A stretch of 64,000 nucleotides of DNA from an uncultured Sulfurimonas sp. (GCF_963662755.1 NZ_OY759725.1:806001-870000); one strand, 5' to 3'; counted from the stretch's first letter, positions 1-9,684 are shown. The notes: a model not told the origin generated them from the letters alone. Made by a program: numbers and translations.

Positions 1-1600
1 AAGCAGACTGAAAACCTGATTTATAAGCTGCGAAAATAGTGTTTAAAGCAACTTCTGTTTTTCCAAAACCAACATCACCACTTAGTAGCCTATCCATTAT
101 GTGACCTGAACTCATCTGAGTTATTATCTCATCTACTGAGTTTGTTTGGTCGTCTGTGTAGTCAAAGCCTGAGAGTTTTTGGAAATCTTGAAGTTCCTTT
201 TTTGCAACACTTATTTTTGGAGCTTTTATAAGCTCACGAGCTGCCGCAGTATTTACTATCTGACCTGCTATCTCCATAAGACGTTTTTTTACCTTGTCTT
301 TTAACTTACCAAAACTACCTTTGCCAAGCCTATCTAAAACAGGAACAGAGCCACCAGATGCAATGTAGCGGTCTATAAAGTCTAAGTTTTCAACAGGAAG
401 CAAAATTTTATCATCACCAACATACTTGATAACTATAAAATCTTTTATCCCACCTAAAATCTCTGTCTGCTCAATCTTCTCAAAAATTCCTACACCATAA
501 TCCTCATGAACAACATAATCACCAGCTTTTAAATCATCAAGCATGATAGAGCTTTTTCTTCTTCGTCTTACTTTGTCTGGTTTATTAAGTGAGACTATAA
601 GCTCATCTTTTGTAAGTATATTTAAGATGTATGGAGCGTAAACTTCTTTAATATTTGTAAGATAAAAAAGACCAGCTTGTTTCATCAAAGCTTCATTAGC
701 CGCAATAATAGTCACTTTTTTATCTTTATGAACCTTTAATAATGTGTGTAAGTCTGCTACTACAAGCTCTTTAAAATCATCACTCTCTTGTAGGATTTCC
801 AAGTTAAAATATTCTCTTGAGATTTTTGGATTATTTAAAGCATAAGCATCCAATAGCACTCTATCTAACGAAGATGCTAGTTTGGCTTTTTTAGCATCTA
901 AGAAGTTTGAAGCCTTATCCTCAAGATACCAAAATCCAAGAGATGCTACATCTTTTACAAGTGAGTCAAACTCACTATGTTGAACTCTCTCATTTAGAGT
1001 GTTAAAACTATCTTCGTCCAAAGAGTAAAAAGCTGGAGTAATCTCTATATTATCAAGCTCATCTGCTTGAGTTCTTTGTGATTCTAATTCAAAGTATTTT
1101 ATTTGCTCTATTGTCTCATCAAACAAAGAGATGCGAACAGGCATTAGAGATGCTGGTGCGAAAATATCTATAATATCTCCACGAAAAGATATCTCTCCCT
1201 CAACTTGAACCATATCAACAAAGTTATATCCCCAAAAAAGCATCTGCTCTTTAAAAGCACTTAGATTTATGTCTGAGCCAAACTCTATAGTTCTTGAGTC
1301 TAACAAAGATGCATCTGGGAGATGAAAAAGAAGAGTTTTAAGTGGAGAGATTACTAAGGGTTTGTTTTTTGTTGCATAGTAAGTTTTTAAAGCCCAAAAA
1401 AGTTGATGAAGCTCTTCTTTATAGACACGAAGATCATCTCCAAAACTAGCCCTAAAGTCTGGAAAAACAACTACTTCACGATTGAAAAACTTTGCAACAC
1501 TCTTTAGAGAGTTTGCCTCTTTTGAGTCTTCACATATAAGAACTTCAAGGTCTTGATTTTTATCAGTTTTAAAATATTGAAATAGTGCACTTTGTGACAT
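1..1600 (-). CDS. mfd: Transcription-repair coupling factor Mfd (5' part, cut by window edge)
   Basis: Mfd is an ATP-driven DNA translocase that removes RNA polymerase stalled at lesions and recruits UvrA. Only the first 533 codons are in the window; the rest lies beyond base 1. Translating the minus strand from the ATG at 1598-1600 gives an open frame to the edge. The UvrB-like N-terminal half comes first. The RNA-polymerase-interacting (CarD-like) segment follows, with VHEDYGVGIF near residue 360. The start of the RecG-like motor is last, with the Walker A loop SGDVGFGKTE near residue 515. The family is usually 980-1150 residues, so roughly half is missing. It is transcribed away from the bactofilin and M23 genes' 3' end, after an 87-base gap. 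Identification rests on the RID and motor motifs together. Confidence 0.93.
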   Translation of the reverse strand, partial: MSQSALFQYFKTDKNQDLEVLICEDSKEANSLKSVAKFFNREVVVFPDFRASFGDDLRVYKEELHQLFWALKTYYATKNKPLVISPLKTLLFHLPDASLLDSRTIEFGSDINLSAFKEQMLFWGYNFVDMVQVEGEISFRGDIIDIFAPASLMPVRISLFDETIEQIKYFELESQRTQADELDNIEITPAFYSLDEDSFNTLNERVQHSEFDSLVKDVASLGFWYLEDKASNFLDAKKAKLASSLDRVLLDAYALNNPKISREYFNLEILQESDDFKELVVADLHTLLKVHKDKKVTIIAANEALMKQAGLFYLTNIKEVYAPYILNILTKDELIVSLNKPDKVRRRRKSSIMLDDLKAGDYVVHEDYGVGIFEKIEQTEILGGIKDFIVIKYVGDDKILLPVENLDFIDRYIASGGSVPVLDRLGKGSFGKLKDKVKKRLMEIAGQIVNTAAARELIKAPKISVAKKELQDFQKLSGFDYTDDQTNSVDEIITQMSSGHIMDRLLSGDVGFGKTEVALNTIFAAYKSGFQSA

Positions 1601-1687
1601 TGTTTTCCTAATGGGAGTTATATTTTTAAAATTTTATCTAAGAGAGGTTAAAAAAAGATTGCAAAACAAAAGAGGCTCTCTTTTGTT

Positions 1688-2095
1688 TTAATCTTTTTTA
1701 ATTGGAAGTTGTTCTGGAGTTGGAGCAGGTGATACATCTTTTACAACACTATTACCCTCAAATATACCTTTAGCTTCTATAATAAGCTCTGCAGATTCTA
1801 TAGTTCCACTAACACGGCCAGCTGCTTTTATTTCAACTCTTGCGGCATTAACACTACCTTCTATATAGCCTTGAACAACAAGTCTTTTTGTAGTTACATC
1901 ACCTTTTATATGACCATTTTTACCTATATTTATCTCTTTTTTTGAGTGTATTACACCCTCAAATTCACCATCTACATATAAGTTACACGAGAGATTCATC
2001 TCTCCTTTGATTTTAGAGCCAGTTGTGATGATGGTAGTGTTTGCGTCGGGTTTGGTACTTTGATGTGAGCTGTCGCCGTTATTAAAGATTGCCAT
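1688..2095 (-). CDS. Bactofilin (CcmA-like polymer-forming cytoskeletal protein)
   Basis: Bactofilins form nucleotide-independent filaments under the inner membrane and organise cell-wall enzymes; in Helicobacter the homologue CcmA is needed for helical shape. The 135-residue protein has the typical layout: a short disordered N-terminus, then about residues 22-120 as a right-handed beta-helix of repeated hydrophobic/glycine strands (for example KIKGEMNL, YIEGSVNAARVEI, GRVSGTIESAELII), then a Pro-rich tail. The ATG at 2093-2095 has AAAGGAG upstream at good spacing. The start therefore looks real even though the first 100 bases overlap the 3' end of the M23 peptidase gene in another frame. The pairing with an M23 peptidase matches the csd1-ccmA pair of H. 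pylori, so a role in cell curvature is a fair inference. Confidence 0.88.
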   Translation of the reverse strand: MAIFNNGDSSHQSTKPDANTTIITTGSKIKGEMNLSCNLYVDGEFEGVIHSKKEINIGKNGHIKGDVTTKRLVVQGYIEGSVNAARVEIKAAGRVSGTIESAELIIEAKGIFEGNSVVKDVSPAPTPEQLPIKKD

Positions 2096-2952
2096 GGTAT
2101 TTTTTTCTCCTTTTCAAATATTTCTTTGTAATTTTGTACGTTCCATTTTACAAAATAAAATGGATTTACTGCACGACCAATAAATCTTAGTTCATAATGT
2201 AGATGCGGACCACTACTCATACCAGAATTTCCAGTATAAGCGATAAGATCACCCTTTTTTACAAATTTGCCCGATTTTATCACAATATTGTTTAAATGAC
2301 CAAAGTATGATCTAAAACCATAATTATGTTGAAGTATTACAAGATTGCCAAAACCACTTTTTTCATGAAATCCTGCATATTCAACAATTCCATCTGCCGT
2401 TGCATAAACAGAAGTTTTCATCTTAGCTTTCATATCAAGTCCACGATGAAACTCTTTTCTGTTTAGAGTTGGATGAATTCTATATCCAAACTTACTTGTA
2501 ATACCTTTGTATTTTATTGGAGAACCATTTGGAATAAATTGTAAAAGAGTAGCCATATGTTCGGAATTTAATTTTGTTGCATTTACTCTATCTTGCAAGG
2601 TCATATCAGCAACAGGGGCTATACCAATTAGTGTTTCAATTTCAGAGAGTGTATCTGAAACTTCGTTTAACTCTTTCTTTTTAGTTAAAAGAGCCATTTG
2701 AGTCTCTTTCATATTTTCATCTAATTTAGCGTTTTTTTCTTTAAGGGTATCAAAAGCTTGTTGAGTATTTTGACGTTTTATTTCTATCACTTCAACTGAA
2801 TGATTTAGATATAAAATACTACCAACAGCAACCAAAGCAATAAAACCTAAGAATATCACTATATACCAAATCGCTTTTTTTACAATTTGATGAAGGTTAA
2901 ACTGCTTTACTCCATGATCGTCATTTATGGTGATAGTAAAATGATTGTTCAT
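1996..2952 (-). CDS. Membrane-anchored M23 (LytM) peptidase, Csd1-like
   Basis: This is a zinc metallopeptidase of the M23/LytM family, expected to cut peptidoglycan peptide cross-links in the periplasm. In the 318 residues I see a cytoplasmic N-terminus, one membrane segment (about 28-50), a coiled-coil stretch (about 55-108), and the LytM domain (about 150-270). The zinc ligands are H169 and D173 in HRGLD, and H250/H252 in the HLHYE motif, so it looks catalytically competent. It overlaps folC by 4 bases at its start and the bactofilin gene by 100 bases at its end. Helicobacter Csd1 and Csd2 have this architecture and sit next to ccmA. Whether this protein is the orthologue of Csd1 or only a paralogue cannot be decided from the sequence alone. 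Confidence 0.88.
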   Translation of the reverse strand: MNNHFTITINDDHGVKQFNLHQIVKKAIWYIVIFLGFIALVAVGSILYLNHSVEVIEIKRQNTQQAFDTLKEKNAKLDENMKETQMALLTKKKELNEVSDTLSEIETLIGIAPVADMTLQDRVNATKLNSEHMATLLQFIPNGSPIKYKGITSKFGYRIHPTLNRKEFHRGLDMKAKMKTSVYATADGIVEYAGFHEKSGFGNLVILQHNYGFRSYFGHLNNIVIKSGKFVKKGDLIAYTGNSGMSSGPHLHYELRFIGRAVNPFYFVKWNVQNYKEIFEKEKKIPWQSLITATAHIKVPNPTQTLPSSQLALKSKER

Positions 2953-4109
2953 ATTTTAAAATTCCACTTTTTTTCTTTTTTTATAAAAGCCTCAACCACA
3001 CTAAAAGAACCAAATACTAGATACCCTACATCAGAACTTGTGTGATTAAATACACTATAGTCTATCTCTAAATCAGTTAAAGTTTTGTTAAGATTTTCAT
3101 TTGTTTGAGCTCTTTTGCTATCTATATCAATAATTTCAACACGCTCTATAATCGGTTTTAATATTTGCAAAATCTTTTTGTAGTCTTTATCTTTATAGGT
3201 ATTATAAACCAAAACATACTTCTTTGGTCTTAATGCTTCTAGCACAACAGAAGCTGCAAGTGGATTGTGACCTACATCTATAATGACATTTTTAGATATT
3301 TGACTCAATCTTCCAAATAGTTTTGAATTTTCAAAATTTTCTTCACTATATTTGATATTTAAAAATTTTAAAGCAGATATGCTAAGAGATAAATTTTCTA
3401 CTAAATACTTTTGAAGTTTTAATTTTTTTGCAATATTTTGTATCTTTTTTTCATCATCTAAGTCTAGCATCTGTCTATATTTTTTTATATTTAAAGATTT
3501 TTCTTTAGCCATGGCATCTGCTATTTTATATACTTGTTTTTCTTGTTGAGATGCCAAAATGGCACTATTTTGGATAGCATTTAATTTTGTTGTAACTATT
3601 TCATTTAAAGAGTTACCTAAAAAAGCTTCATGATCATAAGATATGGGAGTTACAAGAGTTAAAATTTTATCAAATACAGCAGTGGCATCATGCTCTCCAC
3701 CAAGCCCTGCTTCCATAACTACATATTCACAATCTTTATAAACTATCATTGCAAGAAATGTCGTATATTCAAAATAAGAAAGAGCTTCTGAAGCCTCTTT
3801 TGATAATAGTTTTTGTAACTCTTTATGAGCAATTTCTAAAGTTTCATTATCAATATTTTTACCATTTTTCCAGATGCGTTCGTTAAATTCTAAGATATGA
3901 GGAGAGCTATAATGACCTACATTAAAGCCAAGAGAGTTCAAAGCAGATGCTAAAAAACGCCCCGTAGTACCCTTAGCATTTGTTCCAATAATATGAATAA
4001 TTTTCACTTTAGGAAGATAAGATTTTATACTTTCATAAACAAGAGGCATACGAGTATAATCTATCTCATCATAATAGAGAGGTTTTGCATTTAAAAAATT
4101 TTGTAACAT
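2949..4109 (-). CDS. folC: Dihydrofolate synthase / folylpolyglutamate synthase
   Basis: FolC adds L-glutamate to dihydropteroate, making dihydrofolate, and then extends the polyglutamate tail of reduced folates at the expense of ATP, in the cytosol. The protein is a Mur-ligase-family enzyme of 386 residues. The P-loop GTNAKGTTG lies at residues 42-50, followed by the SSPH element and the YVVMEAGLGGEHDAT block of the central ATPase domain. The C-terminal glutamate-ligase domain contains VIIDVGHNP. The size is at the short end of the family (E. coli 422), as is usual in Campylobacterota. It overlaps the upstream diguanylate cyclase by one base and the downstream M23 gene by four, so the genes are probably translationally coupled. 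Folate synthesis has no obvious link with these neighbours. Confidence 0.9.
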   Translation of the reverse strand: MLQNFLNAKPLYYDEIDYTRMPLVYESIKSYLPKVKIIHIIGTNAKGTTGRFLASALNSLGFNVGHYSSPHILEFNERIWKNGKNIDNETLEIAHKELQKLLSKEASEALSYFEYTTFLAMIVYKDCEYVVMEAGLGGEHDATAVFDKILTLVTPISYDHEAFLGNSLNEIVTTKLNAIQNSAILASQQEKQVYKIADAMAKEKSLNIKKYRQMLDLDDEKKIQNIAKKLKLQKYLVENLSLSISALKFLNIKYSEENFENSKLFGRLSQISKNVIIDVGHNPLAASVVLEALRPKKYVLVYNTYKDKDYKKILQILKPIIERVEIIDIDSKRAQTNENLNKTLTDLEIDYSVFNHTSSDVGYLVFGSFSVVEAFIKKEKKWNFKI

Positions 4110-5662
4110 TATTTTTTCTTATATGCTACTTGATTACGACCATCTTTTTTAGCTTTGTAGAGATACTCATCTGCAGAGTTTATAACATTAGATAAAGAGG
4201 TATGTAATTTTCGCTCACTTACACCACAGCTGACAGTCACTTCTATTCGCTCACCTTTGTACATAAAGCGAGCTTTTTCAACATGCTTTCTAACTTTTTC
4301 GGCAAAAATAGCTCCGCCTTGAGAGTCTGTTTCACTCAAAAGTGCCATAAACTCCTCTCCACCAAACCTACCTACTACATCAACACTTCTAGCTTCTTTT
4401 TTTAGTATTTTTGCAAAAGCACCAAGTACTGCATCTCCTGCCTCATGTCCATAGTTGTCATTTACAGCTTTGAAGTGATCTAAATCAAACATAATAACAG
4501 AAAAGTTATGTCCATATCTGTTATATTCTGCTTCTTTAACATTCATAAATTCATCTAATGCTCGTTTATTAAAAAGCTTAGTTAAAAAATCTTCTTTAGA
4601 AGCATTTTTTGCTTTTTCGAGTTCTTTTTCAAGTTTACGAATTTTTTTACTCAAAGCCGTTACTTCAGTACTATGATTTTTCAAATCTTTGCTTAGTAAT
4701 TTAGTATTTTCTTCTAAAGCAGTCGCTATTACAAATAATTTTTTATGTGCGACACTAAAATTAGCAGCAGCATCTTCATTGTATGATTCTAACTCTTTTT
4801 TTATCTTTTGAATCTCTATGGTAGAATCATCTGAACGCTCTATCATCTCTATAAGTCTAAGAGAGAGCTTATCTAAAACGCCATCAAGAGATTCTATCAT
4901 CTCTTTTACACTCTCTTTATCAAGTGCTATTCTTAATAAAATAACGGATTTTATCTCGTTTTCTATACTTGCACTATCAAGAAGTGAGGGATTGTTTTTT
5001 ATTTTATCACTTAAAGTAGCTATTTTTTCATTTACACTAGATGCAATTGATGGAACAAAAGATGAGATTAAAAGTGAAGCTACTCTTGCAAGTTGTTCTT
5101 GTGAGCTATCTGCTTGTGAAGAGTTAAAAGAAGTATTTATACTCTCTATGGTTTTTTTTAAATTTTTAGAATCAACTTTAGCTAAAGAATCAAGTTTTTT
5201 TAAAAATGTATCATCATAAGTTGTTATAAAATTTACCCAATACTGTCTAAACTGTTCTAGTTCACTTGTACTTGGATTTGAGCTAAGGAGTTTTATGCTT
5301 TGTTTTGCAAGTTCTGTAGCTTCAGCATTGTGAAGAACTTCTACAACTTGTAAAATTCTTTTTGTAAAAGCAGTTTGCGACTCTAAGAGTTCTGAGCATA
5401 TAGTAGGTTGTGCTCTATTTAATTTTGAGATAAGATAACGAGCAAGCTCGCCCATTGTTGTTATTCTGTATTGTGTTAATTCTTTTTGAAAGTCTTTATT
5501 TAAAGTTTTTGTAAACTTATCTACATGAGTACAATCTTCTGATTTAACACCTGCTTTTTGAGCTTCTTTGCAAAAAGCTTCAGCATAAAAATCAGGTGTT
5601 AACATTTTACCTTCTAGTTCAAGTCTTTTAATAGCTTTTTTTATAATACTTTGAATTGTCAC
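4109..5662 (-). CDS. Diguanylate cyclase with long helical N-terminal domain
   Basis: This protein makes c-di-GMP from two GTP. The 517 residues start with about 290 residues of largely helical sequence with no recognised sensor domain and no membrane segment. A coiled coil follows (about 300-350), then a GGDEF domain (about 355-517). The active-site motif is GGEEF at about residue 434. Five residues before it sits an RxxD motif (RSVD), the usual product-inhibition I-site, so it should be an active and feedback-inhibited enzyme. It appears cytosolic. It lies between lptE and folC in a compact minus-strand run, 16 bases after the lipoprotein gene. What the N-terminal region senses is unknown. 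Confidence 0.9.
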   Translation of the reverse strand: MTIQSIIKKAIKRLELEGKMLTPDFYAEAFCKEAQKAGVKSEDCTHVDKFTKTLNKDFQKELTQYRITTMGELARYLISKLNRAQPTICSELLESQTAFTKRILQVVEVLHNAEATELAKQSIKLLSSNPSTSELEQFRQYWVNFITTYDDTFLKKLDSLAKVDSKNLKKTIESINTSFNSSQADSSQEQLARVASLLISSFVPSIASSVNEKIATLSDKIKNNPSLLDSASIENEIKSVILLRIALDKESVKEMIESLDGVLDKLSLRLIEMIERSDDSTIEIQKIKKELESYNEDAAANFSVAHKKLFVIATALEENTKLLSKDLKNHSTEVTALSKKIRKLEKELEKAKNASKEDFLTKLFNKRALDEFMNVKEAEYNRYGHNFSVIMFDLDHFKAVNDNYGHEAGDAVLGAFAKILKKEARSVDVVGRFGGEEFMALLSETDSQGGAIFAEKVRKHVEKARFMYKGERIEVTVSCGVSERKLHTSLSNVINSADEYLYKAKKDGRNQVAYKKK

Positions 5663-5678
5663 AAACTACTCCTTAAAA

Positions 5679-6188
5679 TCACTTTGATTTTTTAGCTCTA
5701 GCACCTTCTGCTGAGAGTTTTGCAATAAATGAACGAATCGCTTTTGCAGCACTATAACGAATAGCATCATATCTCTCTTGATCCGTTACAACAGCGTTTG
5801 GCTCAACAGTAAAGTCATATGTTCCACTTACAGAATAACTCTTTGAGACGCCATTATGGTGTCTTTTTATATTTAAACCAACACTCATTCTATAACCAGT
5901 AACATAGCCATCACTATCATAAACAACTGGCGAATATGATGGATTTGAGATGCTTAAATCTAAATGTGTTTGAGAATTAGTCTTACTTGTTAAAGATGCA
6001 TGAAAAACTTCTATAATCGCTTCATCAACTGCATCTTTAATAATCACTGTGTTTTCAGGATCTTGTGCTGATATAACAACACTTGTACTTATCTTTTCGC
6101 CTATAATCTCACGAGAAAATTTTGAGCTTGGTTTATAGCCACAAGATGCAAGTCCTAAAATCAAAATAATCGATAAAACTATTTTCAC
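5679..6188 (-). CDS. lptE: LPS-assembly lipoprotein, LptE-like
   Basis: LptE plugs and helps fold the LptD outer-membrane channel that inserts lipopolysaccharide. The 169-residue product has a lipoprotein signal peptide ending in the lipobox LASC (Cys16), followed by GYKP as in many LptE proteins. A mixed alpha/beta domain follows, with YRMSVGLNI and a basic C-terminal tail. It begins 2 bases after the leuS stop. The same leuS-lptE order is found in Enterobacteria, and this gene order is a good part of the argument because LptE sequences diverge strongly. A different small outer-membrane lipoprotein cannot be excluded. Localisation is expected at the inner leaflet of the outer membrane. Confidence 0.75.
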   Translation of the reverse strand: MKIVLSIILILGLASCGYKPSSKFSREIIGEKISTSVVISAQDPENTVIIKDAVDEAIIEVFHASLTSKTNSQTHLDLSISNPSYSPVVYDSDGYVTGYRMSVGLNIKRHHNGVSKSYSVSGTYDFTVEPNAVVTDQERYDAIRYSAAKAIRSFIAKLSAEGARAKKSK

Positions 6189-6190
6189 AA

Positions 6191-8641
6191 TTAACCTTTT
6201 ATTACAATATTGACTAGTTTTTTAGGAACAACTATCTCTTTTACAATTGTTTTATCTTCCAACCACTTAGCCGCGGCTTCTTTGGCTATTAAAATAATAT
6301 CTTCATTACTAGCATCTAGCTCTACTTCTATCTCTGTTCTTCTTTTACCATTTATGGAAACACCAAGCGTCATTGAGTCTTCTACAAAAACTTCTTCTAA
6401 GACTACCTGCATAGATAAATTGTTTAAGCCAAAGTATTCATTACTAATTTCCCAACAAACATGAGGGATAACAGGTTCCATAATAGAACTTAGTATCCAA
6501 AAACCTTCACTCCAAACATCTGAATTATTTTGCATATTTAGAGCGTTCATAGCTTCCATTGTTCCAGCTATAAGAGTGTTAAATGTGTGTTTTTCATTGT
6601 AAACATCATTTGCACGAACTAGTGCTTCATAAACTTTTTTTCTAGCGTATTTTTCATCTTTACTCAAACAAGAGTGATCTATTTTAGGAATAGATTTTGT
6701 TTTTAAAATATTTGAACTTCTATCATAAAATCTTTTTATAAACTTATAAGCACCCTCAACTGCATTATCATTCCACTCTAACTCTTGAGTTGGAGGAGCT
6801 GCAAAGAGTATAAAAAGTCTTGCAGTATCCGCACCATATTTTTCTATGATAGCATCTGGATCAACTGTATTGCCTTTAGATTTTGACATTTTAGCGCCAT
6901 CTTTTAGCACCATTCCTTGAGTTAAAAGATTATCAAATGGTTCATCAAAATCCAAATAACCTAAATCACGAAATACTTTTGTAAAAAATCTTGCATATAA
7001 AAGGTGTAATATAGCGTGTTCTATTCCACCAATATATTGATCAACTCCCATCCAATATTCAATTTGTTCTTTTGAAAAAGCCTCTTTTTCCCAATTTTCT
7101 TTAGATGCACAAAAACGTAAAAAATACCATGAGGACTCAACAAAAGTGTCCATAGTATCAGTTTCACGAATAGCATCGTTACCACATTTTGAACATTTAC
7201 AATGTTTCCAAGTTGGATGATTATCAAGTGGATTTCCCTCACCTGTAATCTCTACATCAGCAGGCAAGGCTATTGGAAGATTTTCTTTTTTCTCCATAAC
7301 AAGACCACACGAGTCACAATGAATAAAAGGAATAGGAGCACCCCAATATCTCTGACGAGAAACTCCCCAATCTTTTAGTTTATAGTTTGTAGTTTTTTTA
7401 CCTATTTTATTTTCTTCAAAATACTTTATGATGTTGTACTGAGATTTTTTAGAGTTAAGTCCATCAAATTCACCAGAGTTAAACAGTTCTCCAACATCTG
7501 TAAATGCTGCATCTGAGCTAAGTTCACCCTCGTAAGGCTTTATAACTGCTTTTATAGCTAAGTCATACTTTTTAGCAAAGTCAAAATCTCTATCATCATG
7601 AGCAGGAACAGCCATTACAGCACCACTTCCATAGTCCATAAGAACGAAATTAGCTATCCAAACAGGTACTTTTTCTCCAGTTAATGGATGCACAACATCT
7701 AAACCAAGAGAGACCCCAGATTTTTCTTTTTGTCTGTCTATCGAAGACGTATTTTTCATATTTTTGATTTGAGTTATAATTTCATCACTTAAAAGATTGT
7801 TTTCAATCATATAAGTCACGATTTTATGCTCAGGAGCAAGAGCTGTATAACTTACACCATAAATAGTATCAGGACGAGTTGTAAAGACATCAAAAGATTC
7901 AAAACTATTATTTAGTTTGCTCTTAGATGCATCGTCAAAAAACAAATCAAAAGCTAAACCATTTGACTTTCCTATCCAATTTTCTTGCATCGTTAAAACT
8001 TGTTTTGGCCAACCACCCTCAAGTTTTTTCAAATCACCTAAAAGTTCATCAGCATACTGTGTAATTTTAAAGTAATACTGATTCATCTCTTTTTTAACTA
8101 TAGGCGTGTCGCATCTCCAACAGCATCCATCAACAACTTGCTCATTTGCTAAAACAGTTTGATCATTTGGACACCAGTTTAAAAATCCTTTTTCACGATA
8201 AAGAAGACCGCGTTCAAACATATCTATGATAAATCCTTGTTCAAACTTCGTATAAAGTTCATCCGAAGTCGCAAGTTCACGCTCTTTAGAAAAAGAAAAA
8301 CCAAGAGATGCAAATTCGCCTTTCATATAGTTTATATTATCATAAGTCCATGTTTTAGGATTAGCTTTATTTTTAATTGCAGCATTCTCAGCAGGCATAC
8401 CAAAGCTATCAAAACCGATAGGGTGAAGAACATTGAAGTTTTGTTGTCGGAAGTAACGCGCAAAAGCATCACTAATAGAGTAGTTTCTAACATGACCCAT
8501 ATGTAGTCTTCCACTTGGAAATGGAAACATACTTAATATATATTTTTTCTTTTTTGTAAAGTCTTGAGTAGGTTCAAAACTACTATTTTTAGTCCAATAT
8601 TCTTGCCATTTTTTTTCTATTGTCGTAGAGTTGTATTCCAA
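6191..8641 (-). CDS. leuS: Leucyl-tRNA synthetase
   Basis: LeuRS charges tRNA-Leu with leucine and edits misactivated amino acids. The 816-residue protein has the class I signature HMGH at residues 47-50 and KMSKSKG near residue 583. Between them lie the CP1 editing domain with its TTRPDT motif and a zinc-binding segment with CDSCG and CSKCG. The anticodon-binding and C-terminal domains are complete. Length matches the bacterial family (about 800-870). It is the first gene of a run leuS-lptE-diguanylate cyclase-folC-M23-bactofilin on the minus strand, all with overlaps or very short gaps. The preceding 113 bases (8642-8754) have no gene. Confidence 0.98.
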   Translation of the reverse strand: MEYNSTTIEKKWQEYWTKNSSFEPTQDFTKKKKYILSMFPFPSGRLHMGHVRNYSISDAFARYFRQQNFNVLHPIGFDSFGMPAENAAIKNKANPKTWTYDNINYMKGEFASLGFSFSKERELATSDELYTKFEQGFIIDMFERGLLYREKGFLNWCPNDQTVLANEQVVDGCCWRCDTPIVKKEMNQYYFKITQYADELLGDLKKLEGGWPKQVLTMQENWIGKSNGLAFDLFFDDASKSKLNNSFESFDVFTTRPDTIYGVSYTALAPEHKIVTYMIENNLLSDEIITQIKNMKNTSSIDRQKEKSGVSLGLDVVHPLTGEKVPVWIANFVLMDYGSGAVMAVPAHDDRDFDFAKKYDLAIKAVIKPYEGELSSDAAFTDVGELFNSGEFDGLNSKKSQYNIIKYFEENKIGKKTTNYKLKDWGVSRQRYWGAPIPFIHCDSCGLVMEKKENLPIALPADVEITGEGNPLDNHPTWKHCKCSKCGNDAIRETDTMDTFVESSWYFLRFCASKENWEKEAFSKEQIEYWMGVDQYIGGIEHAILHLLYARFFTKVFRDLGYLDFDEPFDNLLTQGMVLKDGAKMSKSKGNTVDPDAIIEKYGADTARLFILFAAPPTQELEWNDNAVEGAYKFIKRFYDRSSNILKTKSIPKIDHSCLSKDEKYARKKVYEALVRANDVYNEKHTFNTLIAGTMEAMNALNMQNNSDVWSEGFWILSSIMEPVIPHVCWEISNEYFGLNNLSMQVVLEEVFVEDSMTLGVSINGKRRTEIEVELDASNEDIILIAKEAAAKWLEDKTIVKEIVVPKKLVNIVIKG

Positions 8642-8754
8642 AAAAATATCCTAGTTTTATAAAATAATTTTAACTCCTTCAGGAGTCTATCTTTAGTGAC
8701 CTAAGCGGTCCAAGCATAGCTAAATGAGCTTTTGTTCACTTAACGTATAAATAC

Positions 8755-9093
8755 CTAATAATCATCATGCGTTCTTGAGCTTTCAATATAAACAAGACCC
8801 ATAGAAAAAAGATTAGCAATAAGTGCACCGATAGTTAAAGCGATAGCCCATTCTAAGTTTCCAACAACTTCTAAATAAATAAATGCAGGAATAAGATGTA
8901 AATCAGCAACCAAAGAAGAAGCCAAAAGTTCAGCAGAGAGTAAATTTCTAACACCAATTTTCAAAACCGTAGAGACAAGATTTAAACTCGCAGCTACAAA
9001 GAGTGCTACAGCACTGTGTTCATACAAAAATCCCGCAATTGATGTTAAACTCATTAACGAGAAAAACACATAAATAACTTTGCCCCAATCCAT
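8755..9093 (-). CDS. Small multi-pass membrane protein (DUF6394-like)
   Basis: This is a 112-residue integral membrane protein of unknown function. About four hydrophobic segments cover most of the length, with a short polar C-terminus (SSRTHDDY). The N-terminal part, from MDWGKVIYVFFSLMSLTSIAG onward, resembles a family of conserved hypothetical proteins that I recall as DUF6394, common in Campylobacterota. That assignment is from memory and not certain. Conserved acidic and histidine residues (VADLHLIPAF) occur inside a membrane segment, which is unusual and may matter for function. It is a lone gene between leuS and the repeat-rich gap 9094-9356. Confidence 0.7.
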   Translation of the reverse strand: MDWGKVIYVFFSLMSLTSIAGFLYEHSAVALFVAASLNLVSTVLKIGVRNLLSAELLASSLVADLHLIPAFIYLEVVGNLEWAIALTIGALIANLFSMGLVYIESSRTHDDY

Positions 9094-9122
9094 ACAACAT
9101 ATCCTTAATTTTATTTCATAAA

Positions 9123-9139
9123 ATGAAGGAAACCTTCAT
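9123..9139. repeat. Perfect short inverted repeat
   Basis: ATGAAGG and CCTTCAT are perfect 7-base arms separated by AAA. The hairpin lies about 30 bases upstream of the start of the small membrane protein gene at 9093 and just before the first GGAACAAGTCCC-type repeat. It has no T-tract on either side, so it is not an obvious terminator. Function is unknown. Confidence 0.5.
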
Positions 9140-9151
9140 CTATTTGTCACG

Positions 9152-9225
9152 CCAAAGAAACAAGTCCCTTTGGCTACGTTAACACTTAGTTTTGCTCAGC
9201 GCAAGGCTCAAGGCACTTGTACCTT
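9152..9225 (+). repeat. Intergenic repeat copy 1 (GAAACAAGTCCC hairpin and downstream segment)
   Basis: The stem CCAAAG/CTTTGG (9152-9157 and 9168-9173) encloses a loop that contains AACAAGTCC. Downstream comes CACTTAGTTTTGC followed by the small hairpin-forming run GCTCAGCGCAAGGC. The core and the downstream segment are related to the copies at 45234, 47151 and 62613. It occupies the longest gene-free stretch of the window (9094-9356). No protein or RNA family is recognised. Confidence 0.55.
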
Positions 9226-9255
9226 TTTACATACTTACTTTTTTATTTGTCATAT

Positions 9256-9275
9256 CCAAGGAACAAGTCCCTTTT
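9256..9275 (+). repeat. Intergenic repeat copy 2 (GGAACAAGTCCC core)
   Basis: An exact GGAACAAGTCCC core lies at 9260-9271, inside CCAAGG...CCCTT, so a short stem with the same loop is possible. Only the core is conserved here; the CACTAAAGC-type downstream part is missing. It is about 100 bases from copy 1 in the same gap, between the two small membrane protein genes. Confidence 0.5.
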
Positions 9276-9356
9276 ATATTGAATTAATTGTAGTGATTAT
9301 ACAAAAAGTATCTTAAACGGTGACTGAATAGAGATTTTGGCATATGGTGATAGTTT

Positions 9357-9551
9357 TTATTGAAGTTGTTCTTTAAGTAAATTTTTTTTCATAAAAAGAT
9401 AAAAAAATGCTAAAAATGGAACAAAAAATACACCAATAAGCCAAAATACTTTTGCTTTAGAATCTTCAAACTCACTATTAATTATAGAGATTACACTATA
9501 TAACCAAAAAACTATAAACAAACCGATTGCAATTAACGTTATATTACTCAT
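9357..9551 (-). CDS. PLDc_N-domain small membrane protein
   Basis: This 64-residue protein has two membrane helices separated by a short polar loop (NSEFEDSKAKVFW). The pattern, with a Trp-rich first helix end and a PFLAFFYLF second helix, matches the N-terminal membrane domain of cardiolipin synthases (Phospholipase_D nuclease N-terminal, PLDc_N). Here it stands alone without any catalytic HKD domain. Such free-standing copies are common in bacteria and their role is unknown. The ATG is preceded by an AAGGAGAG-type ribosome binding site (TTAAGGAGAGTG on the minus strand). Neighbours give no functional hint. Confidence 0.72.
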   Translation of the reverse strand: MSNITLIAIGLFIVFWLYSVISIINSEFEDSKAKVFWLIGVFFVPFLAFFYLFMKKNLLKEQLQ

Positions 9552-9641
9552 AACACTCTCCTTAATATTTTTAATATTATAATATCTATAAAGTTAAAGC
9601 AATTATAAGAAATAAGGTTAGTATTTTTTGAGATTAAATGA

Positions 9642-9670
9642 TTTCACCCATGCTTAAAGTATGGGTGAAA
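9642..9670 (-). terminator. Hairpin downstream of secF
   Basis: The arms TTTCACCCAT and ATGGGTGAAA (10 bp) with a 9-base loop lie just after the secF stop on the minus strand. It is the likely 3' end of the yajC-secD-secF transcript. The T-tract on the minus-strand side is weak, so its efficiency as an intrinsic terminator is uncertain. Confidence 0.5.
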
Positions 9671-9684
9671 AAAGAAGAAGAGTT

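Noticed and set aside
8642..8754. Possible small gene or RNA upstream of leuS
   Set aside because: I only see a weak 5-bp stem (ACTCC/GGAGT) and AT-rich sequence, with no convincing ORF, promoter or RNA family.
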